From Sabulicella glaciei (lineage in GTDB: Bacteria; Pseudomonadota; Alphaproteobacteria; Acetobacterales; Acetobacteraceae), in the NCBI RefSeq assembly GCF_026183895.1, contig NZ_JAPFQI010000003.1, positions 164,372 through 228,371 of the forward strand: a stretch of 64,000 nt of DNA, in the 5' to 3' direction. The position numbers and the translations under genes were made by a program. Each line of letters opens with the position of its first letter. The stretch's first letter is position 1. Shown here one piece after another: positions 9,568-17,275 of the stretch. The notes under the pieces are model-generated. The model was not told the DNA's origin and did no database searches. It worked only from the letters and a program-made list of their open reading frames with translations.

Positions 9568-10737
9568 TCAGCCGCCCCGCAGGAAGGGGCGCGGGTCCAC
9601 CGCCTCGCCCCGCCGGCGCAGCTCGACATAAAGAGTCGGGCGGCCCTCCCGCGCCATCACCCCCACTGGCTCGCCGGAGCGGATGCGGCGGCCCATTGCC
9701 ACGTCCAGCCGCTCCATCCCGGCCAGGACGACGTGCAACCCGCCCCCGCAATCCACGATCACCAGCCGCCCGAAGGAGCGGAACGGCCCGGCAAAGGCGA
9801 CCGGCCCGCCGCAGGGCGAGGTGACGCGGGCGCCGGGGGGCGTGGAATAGGTCAGGCCGCGCGCCGGCCCTCCATCGCCGGGCGCCGCGAAGGCGCGAAC
9901 CAGCGTCCCGGCCACCGGGGCACCGCCGGTGGCGGGGGCCGGCTCCGGCTCGCTGGCCGGCGCGGAGGGCTGGGGGGCGGGTGGCGGAGTCCGGGCGGCC
10001 CGCCGGGCGCGGGCCTCCGCCTGCGCGCGCCGGCGCTCCTCGGCCGCGCGCTGCCGCTCGATCCGGGCCAGCGCCTCCTCGATGGAGCGAGCGCGGGCGA
10101 TTTCCGTTTCGGCGCGGGCGAGGGCCACACGTTCCGCAGCGGTGCGTGCCCGGAACTGGGCCCGCGCCGCCTCGATCTGCCGGTCCAGCGCGGCGGAGGC
10201 GTCACGCGCCGCCGCCCGCGCCGCCTCCAGCCGCTCCCGCTCCCGCGCGCCCGATGCCGCCTCGCGCGCCGCCCGGGTTTCCGCCTCGCCCAGCCGGGCG
10301 GAAAGCGAGGTCGCCTCGGCCAGCATGCCGCGCAGCGCGACCAAGGAAAGCGCGACATCGCCCGGCGGCAGGGGCGCGGCGAGCAGCAGCGGCGCGGGCT
10401 CGGCCGCGAGGCGCAGCAGCGGCGGCAGGAGCGGCTCCAGCTCCCGTGCCAGCTTGGCGCCGTCCTGCCGCGCATCGGCCTCCGCCGCCTCGGCCGCGCC
10501 AACGCGCTCGCTCGCCGCCAGCACCTCGGCCTCCAGCGATTGCAGGCGGGCGGCGGCGGCCGTGCGCTCGGCGGCGAGACGCTCGGCCAGGAGTTCGGCG
10601 GCGCGGGCCAGGTCGCCTTCGCGCGCGGCCGCCTCCCGCGCGGCCTCGGCGGCGCGGCGCGCGGCCTCTGCGTCCCCCTGCGCGTGTGCGGGCGCGGCGA
10701 GGAGGAGCGGCACGAGAAGAAGGACCCATGGCGTCAC
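9568..10737 (-). CDS. envC: Murein hydrolase activator EnvC-like protein
   Basis: A ~389-residue protein from a GTG start (10737) that directly yields a signal peptide (TPWVLLLVPLLLAAPAHAQ). A long Ala/Glu/Arg-rich coiled coil (about 20-250) and a Pro-rich linker follow. The C-terminal LytM/M23 domain (about 290-385) has SPCGGPVAFAG, FGRLVIVDCGGGLHVVLAG and LYVELRRRGEAVDPRPFL. The zinc ligands are degenerate (Y-V-E where peptidases have H-x-H), as in EnvC, which activates amidases at the septum rather than cutting peptidoglycan. A longer in-frame start at 10827 would overlap the divergent GST gene and bury the signal peptide. Confidence 0.85.
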   Translation of the reverse strand: MTPWVLLLVPLLLAAPAHAQGDAEAARRAAEAAREAAAREGDLARAAELLAERLAAERTAAAARLQSLEAEVLAASERVGAAEAAEADARQDGAKLARELEPLLPPLLRLAAEPAPLLLAAPLPPGDVALSLVALRGMLAEATSLSARLGEAETRAAREAASGARERERLEAARAAARDASAALDRQIEAARAQFRARTAAERVALARAETEIARARSIEEALARIERQRAAEERRRAQAEARARRAARTPPPAPQPSAPASEPEPAPATGGAPVAGTLVRAFAAPGDGGPARGLTYSTPPGARVTSPCGGPVAFAGPFRSFGRLVIVDCGGGLHVVLAGMERLDVAMGRRIRSGEPVGVMAREGRPTLYVELRRRGEAVDPRPFLRGG

Positions 10738-10825
10738 GGGGCGCACCGAATCACGGATGGCGCCGGGCTGCCAGACTGGACAGGCCCTGCCATAAGGTCC
10801 GGAGTTGGGACGGAAGGGAGAGCTC

Positions 10826-11479
10826 ATGGCCGCAAACCGCCTTTACCTGGGGACGCGCCGCTATTCCTCCTGGTCGCTGCGCGGCTGGCTCGCCGTGCGG
10901 ATGGCGGGGCTGGAGGTGGAGGAGGTGGTGATCCCCCTCGCCGGCGGCTCCACCCCCGCGGTCAAGCGCGCCGCGCCCAGCGGGACGGTGCCTTACCTGG
11001 AACATGATGGGCTTCGCATCTGGGACTCGCTCGCGATCGGCGAGTATTGCGCCGAGATCGCGCCGGGACTGTGGCCCGCCGAGCGCGGGCGCCGCGCCTG
11101 GGCGCGCGCCGTGGCGGCGGAGATGCATTCGGGCTTCCGCGAATTGCGCATCGCCATGCCGATGAACCTGGGCGGGCATTTCCCCGGGCGCGGCCGCACC
11201 GAGGGGAGCCTCGCCGACATCGCGCGGATCGAGGCGGTCTGGGCGGAATGCCTCGCCACGCATGGCGGCCCCTTCCTGTTCGGCGAGGATTTCACCCTGG
11301 CCGATGCCTTCTACGCCCCGGTCTGCGCCAGATTCATCACCTGGGAGGCGGAGCTTTCCGCCACCAGCCGCGCCTACATCGCCGCGGTGCGGGCGCATCC
11401 CCTGGTGGACCAATGGTACCGCGACGCCCTGGCGGAGCCGCCGGAATGGCGCCTGCCCAAATACGAGGATCCCGCATGA
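10826..11479 (+). CDS. Glutathione S-transferase family protein
   Basis: A 217-residue cytosolic GST. The N-terminal thioredoxin-like domain contains YSSWSLRGWLAV (Ser/Trp-Ser glutathione region), the SGTVPYLEHDG cis-Pro loop and the WDSLAIGEYC helix. The C-terminal helical domain has LFGEDFTLADAFYAPV with the N-capping motif. The start at 10826 is supported by GGGAGAG just upstream. It is translationally coupled to the VOC gene through ATGA (11476-11479). Confidence 0.9.
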   Translation: MAANRLYLGTRRYSSWSLRGWLAVRMAGLEVEEVVIPLAGGSTPAVKRAAPSGTVPYLEHDGLRIWDSLAIGEYCAEIAPGLWPAERGRRAWARAVAAEMHSGFRELRIAMPMNLGGHFPGRGRTEGSLADIARIEAVWAECLATHGGPFLFGEDFTLADAFYAPVCARFITWEAELSATSRAYIAAVRAHPLVDQWYRDALAEPPEWRLPKYEDPA

Positions 11480-12315
11480 GCGCCATCTCCCTCGACCATG
11501 TCGGCGTCTGCGCGCGCGACCCCGGCCCGCTCCACGCCGCCATGGAGCGGCTGGGCTTCACCCTGACCCCCGTGGCGCGCCAGTCGGGCGGCAATCCGCC
11601 CGTGCCCCTCGCCACCGGCAATCGCTGCGCCTTCCTGCGCGAGGGCTACCTGGAGTTCCTGGCGATCTTCGAGCCGGGCCTGCCCGATAACGGCCTGTCG
11701 CGCTTCCTCGACCGCTACGAGGGGATGCACATCCTCGCGCTCGGGATGGAGGACACAGAGGGCAACCTCCGGCGCCTGCGCGCGGCCGGGCTGGACATCC
11801 CCGGCGTCGCGCATCTCCAGCGCCCCTGCGACGACCCGGAGGGCCGGCTGGCGAAGTTCGAGCGCCTGCCCTTCCCCGACGCGCCGGAGGGCCGCGTCCA
11901 GCTGATCCGCCACCTGACGCCCGAGCTGCTGTGGCAGGAGCGCTGGCTGGATCACCCGAACAAGGCCGTGGCGCTGGACGAGTGCTTCCTCGTCTCCGCC
12001 GAGCCGATGGAAAGCGCGGCGCGGCTGTCGCACCTCGCCGGGCTGCCGTTGGAGCCGCGCCCGGGCGGCGGGCTGCTCCTGCGCCTGCGGCAGGGCCGCG
12101 TCTCGATCCTGTCGCCGGAAGAAGGCGCCGCCGCCCTGCCGGGCGTGGTGCCGCCGGATCTGCCCTTCCTCGCCGGCTTCGCGGTGCGGACGGGGGACGG
12201 CAACGCCTCGGTGCGGCGCCTGCTGGGCGGGATCGGCCTGCGCGAGATGCCCGATGGCGCGCTCCTGGTCCCGCCCGAGGCGGCGGGCGGCGCGGCGCTG
12301 GTCTTCCGACCGTGA
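11476..12315 (+). CDS. VOC/glyoxalase-like domain protein
   Basis: A 279-residue protein with two vicinal-oxygen-chelate modules. The first begins ISLDHVGVCARDPGPLHAAM and has REGYLEFLAI as its second metal-side strand. A middle WLDHPNKAVALDECFLV segment starts the second module. It resembles the glyoxalase-like domain family (PF13468 type) whose substrates are mostly unknown. It overlaps GST by four bases and FkbM by one (TGATG), so the three form a translation-coupled set. Confidence 0.8.
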   Translation: MSAISLDHVGVCARDPGPLHAAMERLGFTLTPVARQSGGNPPVPLATGNRCAFLREGYLEFLAIFEPGLPDNGLSRFLDRYEGMHILALGMEDTEGNLRRLRAAGLDIPGVAHLQRPCDDPEGRLAKFERLPFPDAPEGRVQLIRHLTPELLWQERWLDHPNKAVALDECFLVSAEPMESAARLSHLAGLPLEPRPGGGLLLRLRQGRVSILSPEEGAAALPGVVPPDLPFLAGFAVRTGDGNASVRRLLGGIGLREMPDGALLVPPEAAGGAALVFRP

Positions 12316-13088
12316 TGCCGGGGGCCGCCGCGGTCGGGCGCTCCCTGCGCCTGTATCACGACAGGGCGCGGCGGCCCGCGCTCGATGCCTTCTATGCGCG
12401 CTTCCTCGGCCCCGGCGACCTCGCCTTCGACCTCGGCGCGCATGTGGGCGACCGCACCCTCTGCTTCCGCCGCCTGGGCGCGCGCGTGGTGGCGGTGGAG
12501 CCGCAGCCCGCGCTGCAACGCGCGCTGCGCCTCCTCCTGCGCGGCGATGTCGGCGTCACGCGCGTCGCGGCCCTGCTGGCGGCGGAGGAGGGCGAGGGCG
12601 TGCTGCGTTTGAACCGCGCCAACCCCACCGTCGCGACCGCCAGCGAGGCCTTCATCACCGCCGCTTGCGGCGCGCCGGGTTGGGAGGGGCAGGAATGGGA
12701 CGCCGCGATCGCCGTCCCGCGCGTGACGCTGGATGCGCTGGTCGCACGCCACGGGCTGCCGCATTTCCTGAAGCTGGACGTGGAAGGCTACGAGGCCGAG
12801 GCGCTGGCCGGGCTGTCGCAGGCCCCGCGCGCCCTGTCCTTCGAGTGGACGACGATCCAGCGCGACATCGCCCATGCCGCGCTCGACCGCCTTGCCGCGC
12901 TGGGCTTTCGCCACTTCAACGCCTCGCTGGGCGAAAGCCTGCGATGGGAGTTCGGCGAGGCCGTGGACGCGGCTTCGCTGCGGCGCTGGCTGGATGCGTT
13001 GCCTGCCGCGGCGAATAGCGGGGACATCTACGCAGGCCTAGAGCCGGAGCGGCTGCGGGCGGAGGAGGAGGCATGGCTGGCAAGGTGA
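12315..13088 (+). CDS. FkbM family methyltransferase
   Basis: A 257-residue class I SAM-dependent methyltransferase. Motif I is FDLGAHVGDRTLCF, followed by VVAVEPQPALQRALRLL (acidic residue binding SAM ribose). FLKLDVEGYEAEALAGL is the hallmark FkbM segment. FkbM proteins O-methylate sugars, lipids or natural products; the acceptor is unknown here. The start is the ATG in TGATG; a GTG three bases earlier is possible. The 3' end overlaps ybaK by 16 bases. Confidence 0.87.
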   Translation: MPGAAAVGRSLRLYHDRARRPALDAFYARFLGPGDLAFDLGAHVGDRTLCFRRLGARVVAVEPQPALQRALRLLLRGDVGVTRVAALLAAEEGEGVLRLNRANPTVATASEAFITAACGAPGWEGQEWDAAIAVPRVTLDALVARHGLPHFLKLDVEGYEAEALAGLSQAPRALSFEWTTIQRDIAHAALDRLAALGFRHFNASLGESLRWEFGEAVDAASLRRWLDALPAAANSGDIYAGLEPERLRAEEEAWLAR

Positions 13089-13552
13089 CGCCCGCGGTGC
13101 GCGCGGCCGAGGCGGCGGGGCTGCGCTTCCGCCTGCTGGAATACAACTACGACCCTTCAGCGGAATCGGTCGGCCTCCAGGCGGCCTCCGCGCTCGGCCT
13201 GCCGCCCGCCCAGGTCTTCAAGACGCTGGTCGCCGTGCTGGACACGGGCGAGATGGTCTGCGCCGCCATTCCTTCCGACGCGCGGCTGAACCTCAAGGCG
13301 CTCGCCACCGCCGCCGGCGCGAAGCGCGCCGAGATGGCCGACCCGGCAAAGGCCGAGCGTGCGACCGGCTACGTGGTGGGTGGCATCAGTCCCTTCGGCC
13401 AGCGCCGCAAGCTCCGCGCCTTCCTGGACGGGAGCGCCGCGCAGCACGCGGAGATCCTGCTGAATGGCGGGCGACGCGGCCTGCAGATCGCCGCCGCACC
13501 GGAGGATTGCGCCCGCGCCCTGGACGCCCTGGTCGCGCCGCTCACGGGCTGA
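13073..13552 (+). CDS. ybaK: Cys-tRNA(Pro) deacylase YbaK/EbsC
   Basis: A 159-residue trans-editing protein that hydrolyses mis-acylated Cys-tRNA-Pro. Family landmarks are LLEYNYDPSAESVGLQAASALGL, QVFKTLVAVLD with the catalytic-site lysine, TGYVVGGISPFGQRRKL and the ILLNGGRRGLQI strand. Length and ends fit the YbaK family. It shares 11 bases of its 3' end with opgH on the opposite strand. Confidence 0.93.
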   Translation: MAGKVTPAVRAAEAAGLRFRLLEYNYDPSAESVGLQAASALGLPPAQVFKTLVAVLDTGEMVCAAIPSDARLNLKALATAAGAKRAEMADPAKAERATGYVVGGISPFGQRRKLRAFLDGSAAQHAEILLNGGRRGLQIAAAPEDCARALDALVAPLTG

Positions 13553-15197
13553 GCGCCGCGCGCCCCGCCACCTCCTCCGGTGTCGCCGCGATTCCGCTCC
13601 GCGCCAGGATGCGCCCGAAGCCGGGCGAGGAGGACAGCACGCAGAAGGGGACTGCCAGCAGAAGCCCCCCCACCCAGACTAGCGCGAAGGGCATCAGGCG
13701 CGGCGCCGTCGCGGCCAGCAGGGCGAAGACCACCAGTCCGGCGGCGGTCTGCGGCCAAAGCAGCCGTGCCGCATCCCCCCACCCTACCCCCCGCGCAGCC
13801 CGGTTCTGCGGCAGCCAGGAGGAGCGGCGCCCCCAGGCGAGCGCGAGCAGGAAGCGCGTCTTGCTCATCACCGAGACGGGGGCGAGGACGAAGGTGAAGA
13901 GGATCTCCGCCAGCGCACCGAGCAGGAAGCGCCCGCGCCCGCCATAGCGCGCCGCTTCCCGCCGCCGCAGCAGCACCTGCGCATAGCCGGCGAGCTTGGG
14001 CGAATAGGCGGCGGCCCACCAGGCAAACATGATGAGGGCGAGGTCGCGTGCCGGGATGGCATCGAAGCCGCCCGTCGCCGCGATGCCCAAGGCCAGGGCG
14101 AAAGCCAGCGCCCAGAGCGGGGCGCAAATGAACAGGAGGATGGCCTGCGCCAGTTGCCAGCGCGCCATGATGCCCAGCCCCGGCTGCCGCAGCAGCGCGA
14201 GGTACTGCATGTTGCCCGCCGCCCAGCGCTCGTCCCGCGCCAGGAATTCCGGCAGGGCGGGCGGATTGCCTTCCAGCGATCCGCGCTCCTCCGGCCAGCA
14301 CCAAACCTCCCATCCCGCCTCGTGCAGGCGGATCGCTTCGACCTGGTCGTGGCTGAGGATGGCGGAGCCATCGGGCAGGGTTTCCAGCCGCGCGTATTCG
14401 CGGAAGGCGCTGACGCGGAACATGGCGTTGTGGCCCCAGTAAGGACCCTTCGGCCCCTGCCACCACCCCTGCCCCGTGGCCCAGGCGCGCATCCCCGCGC
14501 GCATGCCAAACTGGAACAGGCGCGGGAAAGGCTGCGTCACCGGCCGCCCGACAATGAGCTGCTGCACGAGGCCGATGCGTCCGTCGCTTTCCAGCAGCGC
14601 GGCGAGGCGCAGCACCGCTTCCCCGCTCATCTCGGAGTCGGCGTCCAGCACCAGCGCGAAGTCGTAGCCGCTGCCCTCGGCATCCAGGAAGGACATCACG
14701 TTGCCCGCCTTGAACCCCGTCGCCTCCGCGCGGCGGCGCAGGTGGATGCGGGCGGCGTCGGCGCGCGCGTCGCGGAAGGCGGCCACGGCGCGGTCCTCGG
14801 CCTCGCGCAGCGCGGCGTCGCGCGTGTCGGACAGCAGCCAGGCGTCGAAGCCCTCGGTCGGCAGCGCGTCCAACAGGCGGCCCAGCGCGGGCAGCACCTC
14901 CTCCATCGCCTCGTTGCGGAGGCACAGGGCGATGGCGGTGCGGGACCGGATGGGCGCGGGGGGCGCGCGGCGCGCGGCGGGCAGCACGTGCGAGGCCGGA
15001 TCCCGCACGCTGAGCAGGATGGCGAGGCCCAGCACGGATTGCGCGAAGCCCAGCGCGCCCCAGGGGGAGAGAGCGGCCAGGCAGGCCAGCAGTGCGAAAC
15101 CCGCTGGCCCGTGCGGAACCACGCGCGCGGCGAGCAGGAGCAGGACGAGCGCGGAAAGGAGGACCAGCGCCAGGAAGGCGAAACGCCGCAGGGACAT
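13542..15197 (-). CDS. opgH: Glucans biosynthesis glucosyltransferase OpgH/MdoH
   Basis: A 551-residue inner-membrane GT2 enzyme that polymerises the beta-1,2-glucan backbone of osmoregulated periplasmic glucans from UDP-glucose. Two N-terminal helices precede the GT2 domain, with ALCLRNEAMEEVLP, LVLDADSEMSGE (D-x-D type site), LSHDQVEAIRLHEAGW and DERWAAGNMQY (the Q/RxxRW-equivalent). Several C-terminal helices follow. It lacks the long extra N-terminal and C-terminal regions of the 847-residue enterobacterial protein. No opgG partner is adjacent. Confidence 0.92.
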   Translation of the reverse strand: MSLRRFAFLALVLLSALVLLLLAARVVPHGPAGFALLACLAALSPWGALGFAQSVLGLAILLSVRDPASHVLPAARRAPPAPIRSRTAIALCLRNEAMEEVLPALGRLLDALPTEGFDAWLLSDTRDAALREAEDRAVAAFRDARADAARIHLRRRAEATGFKAGNVMSFLDAEGSGYDFALVLDADSEMSGEAVLRLAALLESDGRIGLVQQLIVGRPVTQPFPRLFQFGMRAGMRAWATGQGWWQGPKGPYWGHNAMFRVSAFREYARLETLPDGSAILSHDQVEAIRLHEAGWEVWCWPEERGSLEGNPPALPEFLARDERWAAGNMQYLALLRQPGLGIMARWQLAQAILLFICAPLWALAFALALGIAATGGFDAIPARDLALIMFAWWAAAYSPKLAGYAQVLLRRREAARYGGRGRFLLGALAEILFTFVLAPVSVMSKTRFLLALAWGRRSSWLPQNRAARGVGWGDAARLLWPQTAAGLVVFALLAATAPRLMPFALVWVGGLLLAVPFCVLSSSPGFGRILARSGIAATPEEVAGRAALSP

Positions 15198-15243
15198 CCC
15201 GCCTTCCTGCCCCGGAATCCAGCCCGGCGACAGGGGCGCGGCG

Positions 15244-16209
15244 CTACTCGATCTTGATGCCGGCGGCGCGGACGATGGGCGTCCAGCGCGCGTATTCGTC
15301 TCGCACGAAGCGGTCGGTCGCGGCGGGGTCCATCCAGATCGTCTCGCTGCCGATCTCGCGCAGGCGCGTCTGCACCGCCGGGGCTTCCAGCGCCTCGCGC
15401 GACATCTCGCCCGCGCGGCGCACGATGGCGGCGGGCGTGCCCTTGGGGGCGAAGAGCCCAGTCCAGGACCGCACGGCGTAGTCCGGCACGCCGCCCTCGC
15501 TGACCGTGGGCAGGTCGGGACGCAGCCCCACCCGCTCCGCCGTGCAGACGGCGATGATGCGCACGCGGCCGCCCTCGGCCGGCGGGATCACGGTGGGCAG
15601 GTTCATGAAGGCCATCGGGATGGTTCCCGCGATCAGGTCGGACAGCACCGGCCCGCCGCCGCGATACGGCACATGCGTCAGGTCGAGCCCCGTCCGCAGC
15701 CGCAGCAATTCACCCGCGAGATGGTTGGAGGAGCCGACGCCGGAGGAGCCGAAGGACAGCCCGCCCCGGGTGCGCCGGATGTGCTCCAGCAGCTCCGGCA
15801 CGTTGCGCACGGGCAGCGAGGGATGGACGGCGATCACGTTGGGCACGTCCACCCACATCGCCATCGCCTCGAAGGCCTCGCGCACGTCGTAGCCCAGCTC
15901 GCCCGAGATGATCGGGTGGAAGACGTGGTTGGAGGCGGAGGAAACGAAGAGCGCATGTCCATCCGGCCGCGCCCGCATGGCGATGCCCATGCCGATGGAG
16001 CCGCCGCCGCCGGGCCGGTTCTCCACCACGAAGGGCTGGCCGGCGCGCTGCTCGAATTGCGGCGCGAGCAGCCGCGCGACGATGTCGTTGGAGCCGCCGG
16101 GCGCCCAGGGAACCATCAGCGTGACCGGGCGGCTGGGCCAGGCCTCCTGCGCGAGGGCCGGGGCGGCGAGCATGGCTGGGGCGGCGGCAAGCAGGGTGCG
16201 GCGCTTCAT
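15244..16209 (-). CDS. Bug family (tripartite tricarboxylate transporter) substrate-binding protein
   Basis: A 321-residue exported protein: signal peptide MKRRTLLAAAPAMLAAPALAQ, then the Bug fold with the ligand-loop signature VPWAPGGSNDIVARLLAP and the VVENRPGGGG turn. GSSGVGSSNHLAGELLR and LTHVPYRGGGPVLSDLIAG mark the hinge and second domain. Bug proteins capture carboxylates, amino acids or amides in the periplasm, usually for TctA/TctB permeases, which are not encoded nearby. It lies 70 bases downstream of a second Bug gene in the same direction. Confidence 0.94.
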   Translation of the reverse strand: MKRRTLLAAAPAMLAAPALAQEAWPSRPVTLMVPWAPGGSNDIVARLLAPQFEQRAGQPFVVENRPGGGGSIGMGIAMRARPDGHALFVSSASNHVFHPIISGELGYDVREAFEAMAMWVDVPNVIAVHPSLPVRNVPELLEHIRRTRGGLSFGSSGVGSSNHLAGELLRLRTGLDLTHVPYRGGGPVLSDLIAGTIPMAFMNLPTVIPPAEGGRVRIIAVCTAERVGLRPDLPTVSEGGVPDYAVRSWTGLFAPKGTPAAIVRRAGEMSREALEAPAVQTRLREIGSETIWMDPAATDRFVRDEYARWTPIVRAAGIKIE

Positions 16210-16279
16210 GGCGAATCCTCCGTTGCGCAGGCTTTAGCCGAGGCCGCGCCCGCGCGCGACCTCGGATCGGCGCCGCCCC

Positions 16280-17233
16280 TCAGTCTCGCCAGGGATGCTG
16301 CTGCCACATGCGCGTGTAGCTTTCGCGCATCGCCATCAGCACCGTGCGATGCTGGTCGGGGTCGAGGAAGCGCAGAGGCAATTGCTGCTGCGTCGCCGCA
16401 TGCTTGAAATCCGGGTCGTCCATCGCCTTGCGCACCGCGTTCGCCAGCCGCTCCAGCACGGCGGGCGGCGTCCCGGCCGGCGCGGCGAGGCCGCGCAGCG
16501 AGCCGTCCACCACGTCGAAGCCCTGCTCGCGGAAGGTCGGCACGTCCGAGGTGTTGCTCCAACGCGTCTCGGCCATCTGGCCGAGCGGGCGCAGCAGGCC
16601 GTTGCGGAAATCGCCCACACCCTCGCCCATGTTCATCGCCGCCAACTGGATGGTCTTGCCCAGGATGGCGTTGCGCACCTGGGAGGAGCCGTTGAACGGC
16701 ACGTGCAGCAGCTTCACGCCCGAAAGCCGCTCGAAGGCCAGCGTCGCCAGGTGGTCGTCCGAGCCAACGCCCGTGGTGCCATAGCCGATCGTCCCCGGCG
16801 CGGCGCGCGCGGCGGCAGCGAGGTCGGCCAGGGTACGCCACGGGCTGTCCGGCAGCACCCAGAACCCGCCCGGGTCGTCCACCACGTTGGCGATCGGCGC
16901 GAAATCCTCCAGCCGGTAGCGCGCCTGCCGCTCGATGGGGATGGTGACGAGGTTGGGGGTGTTGATGAAGCCGATGGTCAGCCCGTCCGGCCGTGCCCGC
17001 GCCAGCTCCGACCAGCCCACCTCGCCTCCCGCGCCGGCGCGGTTCAGCACCAGGATGGACTGGCCCAGATCCCTCTCCATGAAGCGCGCCACGGTGCGCG
17101 CCGCGACGTCGGTGCCGCCGCCGGGGGCGAAGGCGACGATCATTGTGATGGGACGGTCGGGGCTCCAGCCCTGCGCGAGAGCGGGCGCCGCCAGCAGGGC
17201 GGGCGCCGCGGCGAGGATGCTGCGTCGGAACAT
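16280..17233 (-). CDS. Bug family (tripartite tricarboxylate transporter) substrate-binding protein
   Basis: A 317-residue Bug protein with signal peptide MFRRSILAAAPALLAAPALAQ. The ligand loop VAFAPGGGTDVAARTVARF, GYGTTGVGSDDHLATLAF and LLHVPFNGSSQVRNAILG are diagnostic. Its ligand residues differ clearly from those of the downstream paralogue, so the two probably bind different compounds. No permease gene adjoins. The gene lies 42 bases downstream of hpnN and could be cotranscribed with it. Confidence 0.94.
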   Translation of the reverse strand: MFRRSILAAAPALLAAPALAQGWSPDRPITMIVAFAPGGGTDVAARTVARFMERDLGQSILVLNRAGAGGEVGWSELARARPDGLTIGFINTPNLVTIPIERQARYRLEDFAPIANVVDDPGGFWVLPDSPWRTLADLAAAARAAPGTIGYGTTGVGSDDHLATLAFERLSGVKLLHVPFNGSSQVRNAILGKTIQLAAMNMGEGVGDFRNGLLRPLGQMAETRWSNTSDVPTFREQGFDVVDGSLRGLAAPAGTPPAVLERLANAVRKAMDDPDFKHAATQQQLPLRFLDPDQHRTVLMAMRESYTRMWQQHPWRD

Positions 17234-17275
17234 TGGCGTTTGGCCTCCCTATCTTTGGGAGGGAGCCTGCCACGC

